Source of the DNA: Alphaproteobacteria bacterium
GTDB taxonomy: Bacteria > Pseudomonadota > Alphaproteobacteria > Micropepsales > Micropepsaceae
Length of the DNA: 64,000 nt
Reading direction: 5' to 3'
Assembly (NCBI GenBank): GCA_021325375.1
Contig: JAJPHG010000002.1
Span: forward strand, 1-64,000
Each line of letters opens with the position of its first letter. Position 1 is the first letter of the stretch. The notes below the pieces were generated by a model, which worked only from the letters and a program-made list of their open reading frames with translations, did not search any database and was not told the origin of the DNA. Shown piece by piece: positions 44,979 through 53,858 of this stretch. The translations under genes were made by a program, and so were the position numbers.

Positions 44979-45650
44979 ATGCCGCCAAAACGAAAAGCCG
45001 TATTCGACCCGAAAGCCTTTCTCGCCAAGGTCGGCGAGGGCCGCCGCGTCGCCAAGCACCGCAAAGGCGAGATCGTCTTCTCCCAGGGCGAAGCGGCAGA
45101 AGCGGTGTTCTACATCCAGCAAGGCAAGGTGAAGCTGACCGTCGTCTCGCCGCAGGGCAAGGAGGCGGTCGTCGCCATCCTGAGCACCGGTGATTTTTTC
45201 GGCGAAGGATGCCTTGCCGGCCAGCGCCGCCGCATCATGACGGCAGCCACGATGAGCGAGGCATCCGTCGTTCACATCAAGAAAGCCGCGATCACCCGCG
45301 TTCTGCACGACGAACCGGCGTTTTCCGAGATGTTCATCGCCCACCTCCTGAGCCGCACGATCCGCGTCGAGGCCGATCTCGTGGACCAGCTCTTCAACTC
45401 GAGCGAAAAGCGTCTGGCGCGGCTGCTCCTGCTGCTGGCGAATTTCGGCAAGGACACCAAGCCGGAACCGATGATCGCCAAGATCAGTCAGGAAACATTG
45501 GCCGAGATGATCGGCACGACGCGTTCGCGCGTCAGCTTCTTCATGAACAAGTTCCGCAAGCTCGGCTTGATCGAGTACAATGGCGGCATCAAGGTCAATA
45601 CCTCGCTGTTGAACTTGGTTCTCCACGACCAGCCGCACATCAAGGGCTGA
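44979..45650 (+). CDS. Crp/Fnr family transcriptional regulator
   Basis: 223 residues from ATG 44979. A cyclic-nucleotide-type sensor domain (GEIVFSQGEAAEAVFYIQQG, GKEAVVAILSTGDFFGEGCL), a dimer helix, and a C-terminal winged HTH (ISQETLAEMIGTTRSRVSFF). The Cys pattern of an Fnr-type iron-sulfur cluster is missing, so oxygen sensing through a cluster is unlikely; the ligand is unknown. The 309 bp before it, shared with the divergent 44121-44669 gene, show no gene. A perfect 18-bp palindrome (45665-45682) follows the stop and may aid termination. Confidence 0.92.
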   Translation: MPPKRKAVFDPKAFLAKVGEGRRVAKHRKGEIVFSQGEAAEAVFYIQQGKVKLTVVSPQGKEAVVAILSTGDFFGEGCLAGQRRRIMTAATMSEASVVHIKKAAITRVLHDEPAFSEMFIAHLLSRTIRVEADLVDQLFNSSEKRLARLLLLLANFGKDTKPEPMIAKISQETLAEMIGTTRSRVSFFMNKFRKLGLIEYNGGIKVNTSLLNLVLHDQPHIKG

Positions 45651-45780
45651 GCTGCTGGGTTCCCCCGGCCGTCGACGGCCGGCGCGCTCTCCATGTGAGC
45701 TATTGTGCACAGTCTTCGCCGGCGTGCGGGCCTAGCGTCAGGGTGCGGGCGTGGCAGGGGCTGCCCGAAGGACCGATGAG

Positions 45781-46560
45781 ATGACTGTCTTGCACCTGCA
45801 CGGTGAACCCAAACATCCGGAGCTCATTCGCTCGAGTCCCGCATTCGACCCCGTCGCCTATTATCAACGCGCGCTGCAGCGCCAGACCAGCAGGGAGATC
45901 GGGCTGCGGCAGGATCTGGCCGACCGGGACGCCAGGCTGGACGAAAAGGACGAATTGCTCCGGCACCAGGAGAACCTCGGCCGCGAAGCCGATCACCGGC
46001 TGATGAACGCGCTGCAGACGGTCGTGAGCCTGCTGTCGCTGCAAAGCAGGGCAGCGGAGCATCCCGAGGCGGCCGCGCAACTGTCCGTCGCGGCCAATCG
46101 CGTCGCCATGATCGCGCGGGTCCATCGCCGCCTTCACAGCTTCGACGGCGCCGAAGCCGTCGTGTTCAAGAGCTATGTCGAAGACCTATGTCGCGACTTC
46201 GCCGTGATGCTGTCTCCGCACGGCCAGCCCGAGCGCCCCATCGAGATCGAGGCGGTCGAACTCACGCTTCCGGTGGCGACAGGCATTCCGCTCGGCTTCA
46301 TCGTCAGCGAGCTGATCGCCAACGCGGCCAAGCACGGCCGTGGAAACATCTCGGTCCGGCTGGAAGGGCAAGCCGGAAAGGGCTACGCGCTGTCGGTCGG
46401 CAATGACGGCTCCGTCCTGCCGGAAGGGTTCGATCCCGCCGCCTGCAAAGGGCTGGGAATGAAGATCATCCGGTCCTTCGTTACAAAGATCGGCGGCGAA
46501 TTGCGGTTCGGGCGCGACGAGAACGGCGCCGGGACGCGATTCACGGTGCTCTTCTCCTGA
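45781..46560 (+). CDS. HWE/HisKA_2-type sensor histidine kinase
   Basis: 259 residues from ATG 45781 (AAGGACC upstream). A coiled-coil N-terminus, then the HisKA_2 phosphorylation site LGREADHRLMNALQTVVSLL with His72, and an HATPase domain: FIVSELIANAAKHGRG and GLGMKIIRSFVTKIGGELRF, ending with GAGTRFTVLF. No sensor or membrane domain is visible, so it takes its signal from a partner. In alphaproteobacteria such kinases often act in the general stress response; no partner regulator lies near. Confidence 0.9.
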   Translation: MTVLHLHGEPKHPELIRSSPAFDPVAYYQRALQRQTSREIGLRQDLADRDARLDEKDELLRHQENLGREADHRLMNALQTVVSLLSLQSRAAEHPEAAAQLSVAANRVAMIARVHRRLHSFDGAEAVVFKSYVEDLCRDFAVMLSPHGQPERPIEIEAVELTLPVATGIPLGFIVSELIANAAKHGRGNISVRLEGQAGKGYALSVGNDGSVLPEGFDPAACKGLGMKIIRSFVTKIGGELRFGRDENGAGTRFTVLFS

Positions 46561-46678
46561 TCGTCCGCAAATCGACAAACAGACATCCGCCACCCTCGGG
46601 GCAGAGCGAGTGCGATCTTGATTGTCTTCGCCGACATCGCGGACGCCATCTCGTCAATCGGATCGGACGGCTCCGCTT

Positions 46679-46934
46679 CTAGAGCAGTTGTGATCGGTTG
46701 GAATCAAAAAAAACTGTCATGGCCCGCGACTGCAGGCCACCCAGATAACGCCTGCTTTGCTCTCGCAAATGGATCACGCGGAGACGCGCAGATCACGGAG
46801 GAAAAGCACAATTCCGCGATCTGCGCGTCTCCGCGCGAGTCATTCCAAGACCGTGCAGAACCCAACTGGGTGGCCCGCAGTCGCGGGCCATGACATTAAA
46901 TTGAGCGGGTCAAATCGAAGACAGCCTGCTCTAG
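46679..46934. repeat. 256-bp nested palindromic element (MITE-like)
   Basis: Three nested inverted repeats: the outer ends CTAGAGCAG (46679-46687) and CTGCTCTAG (46926-46934), a 28-bp pair 46716-46743 with 46867-46894 (one mismatch), and a 23-bp pair 46777-46799 with 46813-46835 (one mismatch). No coding frame fits. The design is that of a non-autonomous inverted-repeat element or a large structured RNA. The 721 bp between the kinase and the GlsB gene hold this and one more inverted repeat, but no gene. Confidence 0.75.
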
Positions 46935-47078
46935 CGCCAGTACCAGCGGCGGCAAAAGCGGTCGTAATGCGACCACGCCGGCTGGCCCGGCCGGGGTCTA
47001 AAGCCGGGATTGCGCGCAATAGGGGGAAGCGATGCGAATCCCGGAGGTTGGCGGGATGGACGCCGTGGTCCGGAACGG

Positions 47079-47159
47079 CTGAGCAGAATTGACCATTCCG
47101 GCGAATATCCCCGCGCGCCGGGCGCTGCGAATTCTTCGACAATGAGCAATTCTGCTCAG
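47079..47159. repeat. 13-bp inverted repeat
   Basis: CTGAGCAGAATTG (47079-47091) and CAATTCTGCTCAG (47147-47159) are perfect inverse copies 55 bp apart, about 120 bp before the GlsB/YeaQ gene. Could be an operator pair or the ends of a tiny element. Confidence 0.5.
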
Positions 47160-47281
47160 TTTCGATCTTGCCGCGGCTCTACGTTTGCAGCGCGCGTACA
47201 GTTCCCCTTCGACCGCGCCCGATTCCGATTTTCCGCCTTCCGGCGGTCGATCGCCGCGCGCAAAACTTGGAGCCATAAGCA

Positions 47282-47560
47282 ATGTCAGGCGAAAGTCTCA
47301 TCATCATTCTTGTCGTGGGCCTGATTGCCGGCTGGCTCGCGGGCCAGATCGTGCAAGGCACCGGCCTCGGCATCATCGGCGACATCATCGTCGGAATCGT
47401 CGGCGCGTTCATCGGCGACTGGTTGCTGCCCAGACTGAATATTCATTTGGGCGCCGGAATAGCCTCCGCGATCATCAACGCAACGATCGGCGCCATCCTC
47501 CTTCTCGCGGTCATCAAGCTCGTGCGGGGCGGAAGCGGTTGGGGAACCCGCCGCGGATGA
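47282..47560 (+). CDS. GlsB/YeaQ/YmgE family stress membrane protein
   Basis: 92 residues. Three hydrophobic, glycine-rich helices (IIILVVGLIAGWLAGQIVQG, IIGDIIVGIVGAFIGDWLL, IINATIGAILLLAVIKLV) form the typical transglycosylase-associated small protein. These inner-membrane proteins rise under stress; molecular role unknown. It converges on the esterase gene with 8 bp between stops. Confidence 0.93.
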   Translation: MSGESLIIILVVGLIAGWLAGQIVQGTGLGIIGDIIVGIVGAFIGDWLLPRLNIHLGAGIASAIINATIGAILLLAVIKLVRGGSGWGTRRG

Positions 47561-47568
47561 GGCAACCG

Positions 47569-48516
47569 CTACCGCGGCGTCATCCCGATGGTGTGCAGCC
47601 AGGCCTCGACCAATCGAGGCCAGTCGGTGATCGCAAACGCCGTTCGCCGCAAGCCGAACGCATGCCCGCCTTGCGCGTACAGATGCATCTCCACCGGCAC
47701 GCCGGCTCTGCGCAGGGCCGCGTAGTAGGCCAGTGATTGATTCACACCGTCCACTTCGTCGTCTTCCGCCTGCACCAGGAACGTGGGTGGCGTTTCACGG
47801 GTGACAGGAACATTCGGGTTCAGAGTGTTGCTGTACGTCTTGTCCGGCGCGAGATGCCCCGGATAGACGAGCACGGCAAAATCCGGGCGGGCGCTCTCTT
47901 TGTCGGCATCATCAAGCGGCGCGTACAGGCGTTTGCGATATCTCGTGCTGATTTCCGCGGCCAGGTATCCGCCGGCCGAAAACCCGAGCACGCCGATCTT
48001 GTGCGGATCGACATGCCATTCCTTGGCGTGAAGGCGCACCAGCCCGATGGTCCTTTGCAAATCCTCCAATGACCGCGTCGGTGTCGCAAGACCGTCGGGG
48101 CGGCAATCGCAGTGCCAGTCATAAGGCTCGCTGGGCACGCGATACTTCAAGAGAACACAGGTGATGCCCTTGGATGTCAGCCAGTCGCACGCTTCGGTGC
48201 CTTCCAGGTCGATCGCCAGCACCTCGAAGCCGCCGCCGGGAAGCACCACGACCGCGGCCTCGGTATTCTTCGCAGCCGGAGAATAGACCGTCATCGTCGG
48301 CTGCGAGACCTTCAGGACCGCGATCCAGGGGCGCCCGGCGACGAGATGGCTGACCTTCGCCAGGTCTTCCGGCCCCGGCATCGGCTTGGCATCGGGTGGC
48401 GTCCCCGGCCATATCGGCATTTGCGCATGACCTGAAGATGGTTTCCAAGCCTCCGCCGATGCCTGTTCATACCCAAGCGCGATCGCCGCACAAAGCGCAA
48501 AGATCAAGAACTTCAT
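47569..48516 (-). CDS. Exported alpha/beta hydrolase (acetyl-esterase/lipase type)
   Basis: 315 residues from ATG 48516, which starts a signal peptide (LIFALCAAIALGYEQASA). AVVVLPGGGFEVLAIDLEG is the oxyanion-hole region, IGVLGFSAGGYLAAEIS the nucleophile elbow (G-x-S-x-G), TFLVQAEDDEVDGVNQSL carries the catalytic Asp and GGHAFGLR the His. This is the BD-FAE/xylan acetyl-esterase-like layout, so a periplasmic esterase acting on acetylated sugars is likely but not proven. Confidence 0.9.
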   Translation of the reverse strand: MKFLIFALCAAIALGYEQASAEAWKPSSGHAQMPIWPGTPPDAKPMPGPEDLAKVSHLVAGRPWIAVLKVSQPTMTVYSPAAKNTEAAVVVLPGGGFEVLAIDLEGTEACDWLTSKGITCVLLKYRVPSEPYDWHCDCRPDGLATPTRSLEDLQRTIGLVRLHAKEWHVDPHKIGVLGFSAGGYLAAEISTRYRKRLYAPLDDADKESARPDFAVLVYPGHLAPDKTYSNTLNPNVPVTRETPPTFLVQAEDDEVDGVNQSLAYYAALRRAGVPVEMHLYAQGGHAFGLRRTAFAITDWPRLVEAWLHTIGMTPR

Positions 48517-48630
48517 CGTCCGCCCCGGTTTCAGATTTCCAGACGTCGTCCACTTTGCAGACAGCCCACGCGCGGTGCAACGCTTGACGGATGGAGCCGT
48601 TCTTTCAAGATGGAAATCCGGAGCCGCGTC

Positions 48631-48783
48631 ATGATCCGCAAACTGAAATCGGGCCAATACCGCCTCTATTCGCGCAAGAAGGACCCCAAGACCGGCAAGC
48701 GCCGCAACCTGGGCACGTTCCGCTCGCGCGCGGCGGCCGAAAAGCACGAGCGTGCCGTGCAATATTTCAAGCGCGGCGGCTAG
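48631..48783 (+). CDS. Small basic protein upstream of ligD
   Basis: 50 residues from ATG 48631 (GGAG eight bases upstream; an in-frame ATG at 48610 is possible). Reads [38 protein letters not shown], and a tail ending YFKRGG. Very basic, ends 2 bp before the ligD start. Similar short ORFs sit next to ligD or ku in other alphaproteobacteria, so it seems real; possibly nucleic-acid binding. Confidence 0.75.
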   Translation: MIRKLKSGQYRLYSRKKDPKTGKRRNLGTFRSRAAAEKHERAVQYFKRGG

Positions 48784-48785
48784 AG

Positions 48786-49736
48786 ATGGCAAAAGCCGCC
48801 AAGCCGCCCCGCTTCGTGGAGCCTGAGCTCACTAAGCTCGTCGCCCGGCCGCCCGACGGCAAGGGATGGGGCCATGAGGTCAAGTTCGACGGCTACCGCA
48901 TGCAGCTGCGCGTCGCGGACGGCCGCGCGGTGCTGCGCACGCGCAAGGGGCTCGACTGGACGGAGAAGTTCGCGGCCATCGCGCGCGAGGCGCAGGCTCT
49001 GCCCGATTGCCTGATCGACGGTGAGATCGTGGCGCTCGGCCAAGACGGCGCGCCGGACTTCGCCGCGCTGCAAGCCGCACTGTCGGACGGCAGGAGCGAC
49101 GCGCTCGTCTTCTTCGTCTTCGATCTGCTGTTCGCGGGCGGCGAGGATCTGCGCAAGCTTGCGCTGTCCGAACGCAAGGCGCGGCTGAAGCGCATGCTCT
49201 CGCGCGCCAAGCGAGCAAACATCCAGTATGTCGAGCATTTCTCGACCGGCGGCGAGGCGATGCTGAACTCGGCGTGCCGCATGTCGCTCGAAGGCATCGT
49301 CTCCAAGCGGCTCGACGCGCCCTACCGCTCCGGCCGCACCAACGACTGGATGAAGTCCAAATGCCGCGCCGGACAGGAGGTCGTGATCGGCGGCTGGGAC
49401 GAGACCGAGGGCCGCTTCCGCTCGCTGCTCGTGGGCGTGCATCGCGGGGCGCATCTCGTCTATGTCGGCAAGGTCGGCACCGGTTTCGGCCGCGACAAGG
49501 TGGCCCTGCTCCTGCCGCGCCTGAAGACGCAGGAAGCGGCGAAGAGCCCGTTCGGCGGCGCGGGTGCGCCCAGACGCGGCCGCGAGGTCCATTGGGTCAA
49601 GCCGGTCCTCGTCGCCGAGATCGAGTTCGCCGGCTGGACCGGCGACGGCAACGTCCGCCAGGCGTCCTTCAAGGGTTTGCGCGAGGACAAGCCGGCGCGG
49701 GAGATCAAGAAGGAGAAGGCGGAGAAGATCGCGTAG
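48786..49736 (+). CDS. ligD: ATP-dependent DNA ligase domain protein (LigD ligase module)
   Basis: 316 residues from ATG 48786. The adenylation site [12 protein letters not shown] (Lys33 takes the AMP), [24 protein letters not shown] and [25 protein letters not shown] are those of the LigD ligase domain, followed by the OB-fold domain ([20 protein letters not shown] to GRDKVAL). The polymerase and phosphoesterase modules of full LigD are absent. With Ku encoded 150 bp away in convergent orientation it would serve non-homologous end joining. Confidence 0.92.
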   Translation: MAKAAKPPRFVEPELTKLVARPPDGKGWGHEVKFDGYRMQLRVADGRAVLRTRKGLDWTEKFAAIAREAQALPDCLIDGEIVALGQDGAPDFAALQAALSDGRSDALVFFVFDLLFAGGEDLRKLALSERKARLKRMLSRAKRANIQYVEHFSTGGEAMLNSACRMSLEGIVSKRLDAPYRSGRTNDWMKSKCRAGQEVVIGGWDETEGRFRSLLVGVHRGAHLVYVGKVGTGFGRDKVALLLPRLKTQEAAKSPFGGAGAPRRGREVHWVKPVLVAEIEFAGWTGDGNVRQASFKGLREDKPAREIKKEKAEKIA

Positions 49737-49763
49737 CAATGTTTGCGGGTGTTGAAACGGCAC

Positions 49764-49874
49764 GTCGCCCTTCGAGGCTCGCCTTCGGCTCGCACCTCAG
49801 GGTGACGTGCCTACTTATAGAAACAAGCTCGTCATGCTGAGGTGCACCGCGCAGCGGTGCCTCGAAGCATGACC
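49764..49874. repeat. REP-like twin hairpin between ligD and ku
   Basis: Two imperfect hairpins: 49764-49808 (CGTCGCCCT with AGGGTGACG arms, GAGG with CCTC inside) and 49832-49874 (GTCATGCT with AGCATGAC, plus ACCGC/GCGGT at the tip). Same style as the element at 9833-9922. It lies between convergent genes and could block read-through of both. Confidence 0.65.
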
Positions 49875-49889
49875 CATCCAATTTAAACC

Positions 49890-50792
49890 CTACCTATGCG
49901 CCCGCTTCTTCACGCGGCGTGCGGTCTCCTCGGCGCGGCCCTTGTGCTTCAGGCTCTTCTTCAGCGCCGCCATCAGGTCGATGACGTTGGTGTCTTCGAC
50001 CGGCTCGGCGGTGACGATCTTCTCGCCCTTTTCCTTGCGGCGGATGAGATCGCGCAACGCCTTCTCGTAACGGTCCTCGAACACGTCGGGGTCGAAAGGG
50101 CCTTCCTGCTGCTCGATGATCTTGGTCGCGATCTCGATCATGCGCTTGTCGGGCCTGGCGGCCGGGATGTCGGCGAAGGCCTGCGCGGGATCGACGACCT
50201 CGTCGCGCATGCGCAAGGTGGTCGCGACAATGCCCTTGCCGCGCGGCTCCAGCGCCACGAGGCGCTCGCGCGTGTGCATCACCACGCGGCCGAGCGCGAT
50301 GCGCCCGGTCTCTTCCAGCGCGTCGCGGATGACGGTGTAGGCGTCGAGCCCGGTCTTCTCGCTCGGCACCAGGTAGTAAGGATTGTTCCAGAACAGCCGG
50401 TCGATGTCGTTCGCGTCCACGAAGCGCTCGATGTCGATGGTGTGCGTGGTCTCGAGCTTGACGGCGTCGAGCTCCTTGGGCGTGACGACGACGTAGCTGT
50501 TCTTGGAGATCTCGTAGCCCTTCACCAGGTCGGCGCGCTCGATGGGGCCCGTGTCCGGATCGGTCGGGATCATGCGGATGCGGTTGTTGGTCTTGGGGTT
50601 CAAGAGGTGGAACGAGACGTCGTTGGCCCGCGATGCCGCGCCGTAGAGCGCCACCGGGCACGACACCAGCGACAGCTTGAGATGCCCCTGCCAGATCGGC
50701 CGCGCGCTCAGCTTGGCCTCGCCCTCGTCGCGGGCGGCATGGCGCGCCTTGGCGGGAGCCTTGCGCTTCTTCGTTTTCTTCCTGGCGGCCAT
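49890..50792 (-). CDS. ku: Ku protein (NHEJ DNA end-binding)
   Basis: 300 residues from ATG 50792. After a Lys/Ala-rich N-terminus (ARKKTKKRKAPAKARHAARD), the Ku core begins with RPIWQGHLKLSLVSCPVALY and includes VKGYEISKNSYVVVTPKELD, FWNNPYYLVPSEKTGLDAYT and ALGRVVMHTRERLVALEPRG. The C-terminus has a Lys-rich tail (AALKKSLKHKGRAEETARRV). Homodimers ring DNA ends and recruit LigD. It is a typical bacterial Ku of slightly greater length. Confidence 0.95.
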   Translation of the reverse strand: MAARKKTKKRKAPAKARHAARDEGEAKLSARPIWQGHLKLSLVSCPVALYGAASRANDVSFHLLNPKTNNRIRMIPTDPDTGPIERADLVKGYEISKNSYVVVTPKELDAVKLETTHTIDIERFVDANDIDRLFWNNPYYLVPSEKTGLDAYTVIRDALEETGRIALGRVVMHTRERLVALEPRGKGIVATTLRMRDEVVDPAQAFADIPAARPDKRMIEIATKIIEQQEGPFDPDVFEDRYEKALRDLIRRKEKGEKIVTAEPVEDTNVIDLMAALKKSLKHKGRAEETARRVKKRAHR

Positions 50793-50959
50793 GCATGCAT
50801 CCCTCGCAAACGACCTTAGGAAACGCCCCGGGCCGCCAGGATATCCGCAGGCCCCGCAAGATTCGACCGGCATGTTTCCAAAATTTGATTTGATCCGCCG
50901 CGCGCGATGCCTATCCTGCCGCCCAGCGGGGTCGGTGGGCAGAGAAAGCCTGAAGGCCG

Positions 50960-51280
50960 ATGTCGATAAAATTTCATTCAAACCACGCGATCTTCGACGA
51001 CACGACCGATACGGTGCGGATTCCCGCCGTGGACGGAAGCCGCCTCGTCGTCTGCGCGATCGAGCACGCCGCGATCCGCAAAGCCTTGTGGACCGGCGAC
51101 GGTCCCGGCTCCTATCTCGTCGAGACCTATCGCAGGTTCCGCTATGCGTTTCATCTCATCGCGGCCGTGAAGTACCGGCTGAAGCTCGTCGAATCCAACG
51201 GCGAGATTCGCGTCACCGCCGACGATTTCCCCGAGCTCGATCCGCCGTGGGATTTCGGCTCGCCGCAAAGGGTGAATTGA
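50960..51280 (+). CDS. DUF1488 family protein
   Basis: 106 residues. Opens with HSNHAIFDDTTDTVRIPAVD, a strand-rich half with VVCAIEHAAIRKALW, and ends with YRLKLVESNGEIRVTADDF, the standard end of DUF1488. Such small proteins are of unknown function. Single gene between Ku (divergent) and the nitronate monooxygenase (convergent, 7 bp away). Confidence 0.7.
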   Translation: MSIKFHSNHAIFDDTTDTVRIPAVDGSRLVVCAIEHAAIRKALWTGDGPGSYLVETYRRFRYAFHLIAAVKYRLKLVESNGEIRVTADDFPELDPPWDFGSPQRVN

Positions 51281-51287
51281 GGACGCA

Positions 51288-52352
51288 CTAGCCGCGCGCG
51301 GCCGCGAGCTCGCGGGCGAGCGTCGCGACCAGATCGCGAGCAGGCATTGCGCGCGCGAGAGGCGCGCCCTGCCCGGCCCATTGCGCGGCGAAGCTGAAAT
51401 CCTGCTTCGCTTTCGCAGCGGCAGCGAGAGCCTTGTTGGCGTCATAGGCTATTGGATAGTCGGGCACCGCGAGACCCGCGAGCGCACCATGCTCAAGCTC
51501 CGTCATCGCATTGGGAAGACCGCGCGCCGGGCGTCCGGAAAACACAGTCGTCATCGTGGTGTGCGCGGCACCGGGATCCGCGAGGCCCGCGCGGTGCGCC
51601 GCGTCCGCGCTCGATTCCGGACAAGCGACGAAGGCCGTCCCAAGCTGGGCTGCCACCGCACCAAGCTTCAAGGCGGCCGCGATGCCCGCGCCGTCCATGA
51701 TCCCGCCGGCGGCGATGACGGGCAGCGGGGCCCCGCGCACGAGCAGCCGCGTCAGCGCGAGAATGCCCAGTTGCGGATCCGGCGCGGCCGGATCGAACAC
51801 GCCGCGATGGCCGCCGGCCTCAAAGCCCTGCGCCACGATCGCGTCGACGCCCGCGTCCGCCGCCGCCCGGGCTTCGTCGATATTGGTCGCGGTCGAGAAG
51901 AGAACGATGCCGGCCGCCTTCAGCCGCGCGATCACGCGCGCCGCGGGCAGGCCGAAATGAAAGCTGACGACGGACGGCCTCGTCTCGACGAGCAGGTCCT
52001 GCATCGCCGGATCGGCGACGAAGCTCGCATAGATCTCGCCGATCGCCGCGGGCGGCGCCTTGCCGAAACGCGCGAATGCCGGCCGCAAGGCGCCGAGCCA
52101 GGCGCTTTCGCGCGCGCGGTCCGGCGTCGCCGGCTTGTGGCAGAAGACGTTGACGTTGAAGGGCTTGCGCGTCCCGGCCCGCGTGGTGTCGATCATCGCG
52201 CGCGCGCCCGCGGCGTCGACGGCACCGACGGCGATGGAGCCGAGGCCTCCCGCCTCGCTCACCGCCGCCGCAAGCTCGGGCGTGGAGACGCCCGCCATCG
52301 GAGCCTGGACGATCGGCAGCACCACGCCGATCCGTCGCAGCAAATCTTCCAC
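51288..52352 (-). CDS. Nitronate monooxygenase family flavoprotein
   Basis: 354 residues, TIM barrel with [23 protein letters not shown] at the N-terminus, [32 protein letters not shown] (the phosphate/active-site motif with His), and [34 protein letters not shown]. Class I-like nitronate monooxygenases oxidise nitronates such as propionate-3-nitronate with O2; members of the wider family include enoyl-ACP reductases, but the HRG motif favours the former. Confidence 0.9.
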   Translation of the reverse strand: MEDLLRRIGVVLPIVQAPMAGVSTPELAAAVSEAGGLGSIAVGAVDAAGARAMIDTTRAGTRKPFNVNVFCHKPATPDRARESAWLGALRPAFARFGKAPPAAIGEIYASFVADPAMQDLLVETRPSVVSFHFGLPAARVIARLKAAGIVLFSTATNIDEARAAADAGVDAIVAQGFEAGGHRGVFDPAAPDPQLGILALTRLLVRGAPLPVIAAGGIMDGAGIAAALKLGAVAAQLGTAFVACPESSADAAHRAGLADPGAAHTTMTTVFSGRPARGLPNAMTELEHGALAGLAVPDYPIAYDANKALAAAAKAKQDFSFAAQWAGQGAPLARAMPARDLVATLARELAAARG

Positions 52353-52417
52353 GCGCCGTTCCTACGTCGAGAAGCAGATCATGCTACCTGCTCCGGCATC
52401 ACATTCTCAAGGCAATG

Positions 52418-53848
52418 TCACGGATGCTGGACTTCTTTGATGAATGGAAGCCAAGCCGTCGTCGGTTGCCCGCTCTTCACGCGCTTGTAGTAATCTTCCA
52501 CGATGTCTCCCTGTTGCTCGGTATTGAAATCCTTGAAATGCTTTCCGGCCTTGGCGGCGGCGAGAAGTCCCGCTTCGTCGCCGTAGTAGTAGGTTGAAAA
52601 GATCGCATGATAGGTCGTGGTAGCGAGCGAGACGCCATGTTGATACTGCCACGAATGCGTCAGTTCGTGGATCAATAGATTCGGGAAATTCAAACCGTTG
52701 AAGAACCCGGGCGGGCCGTATATCGCGGCCGGCGTTGTGCGGATATACCCGCCGGTGGACATGAGCTCGTCTTCCACGAGCGTTATGGCGTCCAGGTCGA
52801 GGCTGGTGCCGAACGCGATACGTGCCTCCGTGCGCTCTTGTGCCGTCAGCGGCCGGCGGACCTGTCTTTCAGCGATATCCGTTCGCCTGCCCATCTCGAA
52901 CGAGAAAAGGCCGTGGTATCGGGTGACTTCGCTGTGGGCATACAAATAAAGGTTATGCTCGTTGAGCAACGCGTCTACCATCGCCGAGCGCGGGGCAAAG
53001 GACGCCAGAGCGAGTTCAAGCTCGTTGCGTGTCGCAGATCGATTCGTGAAAATCGTCCCGCCGCCAAAGGTGCGCGTCGCGACCTTCCCGGCGTTGATCA
53101 ACGCATTCAACGCCGTTCGAACGGTTGCCGCGTCGCCGCTTGTTTCAATGGACGTCACGCCCGTCTCTTCCGGGCCGGTAGGAAGCATTTCCGTGTGCTG
53201 GGCGTTATAGGCCATGAGTTCGCGCCGGACGACCGGACGCGCCGCGGAAGAGCCCTGCTGGATCGTATGCGCGAGCTCATGGGCGAGCAGCGCGCGTCCG
53301 GACTGCGAATGCGGCGCATAGGTGCCGCCGCCGAACACGATGTCGCTGCCGACGGTATAGGCGCGCGCGTTGACGGCGCTCGCCGATTGCGCCGCGCGGG
53401 CGTCCGTATGGACGCGGATGCGCGAGAAATCATGGCCGAAGCGCGGCTCCATGAAGGCGCGCGTCGCCGCGTCGAGCGGGCTGCCGCCCGACGAGACGAC
53501 GTCCTCGACGATGCCCGGCGCCTCCGCCGGCCCGGCACCGGTCTCCTTGCGATGGAGTTTCTCGTCTTCCTTCTCGCAGGCCACGCAGGCGCGCTGCAGC
53601 ACCGGCCCCGTTTCCGGCATGCGCATCACGTGCTCGGCTACCCGGTCGGCCTCGCTCTCCGCCGCGTCGTGGGGGGAACCGACCGCGAGCTTGCGGCGAA
53701 GCGGCGCACCGTTCACCGAGAGCGAGGCGAAGTCGAACCATACGCTCGCCGCGTCTGTTGACTCGTGCCGCGCACGCGGCGCGGCTTGAGATGGACAAGC
53801 AGCCGGCGCCTGTGATGCGGGCCTTCGCAACAGCTGGCGCGTTTGCAT
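52418..53848 (-). CDS. DUF4157 (eCIS core) protein with a second HExxH domain
   Basis: 476 residues. The DUF4157 domain (residues 120-200; LDAATRAFMEPRFGHDFSRI, VHTDARAAQSASAVNARAYT) ends in ALLAHELAHTIQQG, a zinc-metalloprotease motif at residue 190. Then a basic linker and a second, unrelated module (230-476) with its own HELTH at 394-398 in NLLIHELTHSWQYQHG and FNTEQQGDIVEDYYKRVKSG further down. DUF4157 marks proteins linked to extracellular contractile injection systems, often as N-terminal part of cargo toxins. This is a cargo or a maturation protease candidate. It is the last gene of the particle operon. Confidence 0.85.
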   Translation of the reverse strand: MQTRQLLRRPASQAPAACPSQAAPRARHESTDAASVWFDFASLSVNGAPLRRKLAVGSPHDAAESEADRVAEHVMRMPETGPVLQRACVACEKEDEKLHRKETGAGPAEAPGIVEDVVSSGGSPLDAATRAFMEPRFGHDFSRIRVHTDARAAQSASAVNARAYTVGSDIVFGGGTYAPHSQSGRALLAHELAHTIQQGSSAARPVVRRELMAYNAQHTEMLPTGPEETGVTSIETSGDAATVRTALNALINAGKVATRTFGGGTIFTNRSATRNELELALASFAPRSAMVDALLNEHNLYLYAHSEVTRYHGLFSFEMGRRTDIAERQVRRPLTAQERTEARIAFGTSLDLDAITLVEDELMSTGGYIRTTPAAIYGPPGFFNGLNFPNLLIHELTHSWQYQHGVSLATTTYHAIFSTYYYGDEAGLLAAAKAGKHFKDFNTEQQGDIVEDYYKRVKSGQPTTAWLPFIKEVQHP

Positions 53849-53858
53849 CGTCGCCTCC

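Noticed and set aside
45665-45682. 18-bp perfect palindrome after the Crp/Fnr gene as a firm terminator
   Set aside because: Symmetry is perfect but there is no loop or T-run, so it could equally be a chance GC-rich palindrome or a protein site; only mentioned under the Crp/Fnr gene.
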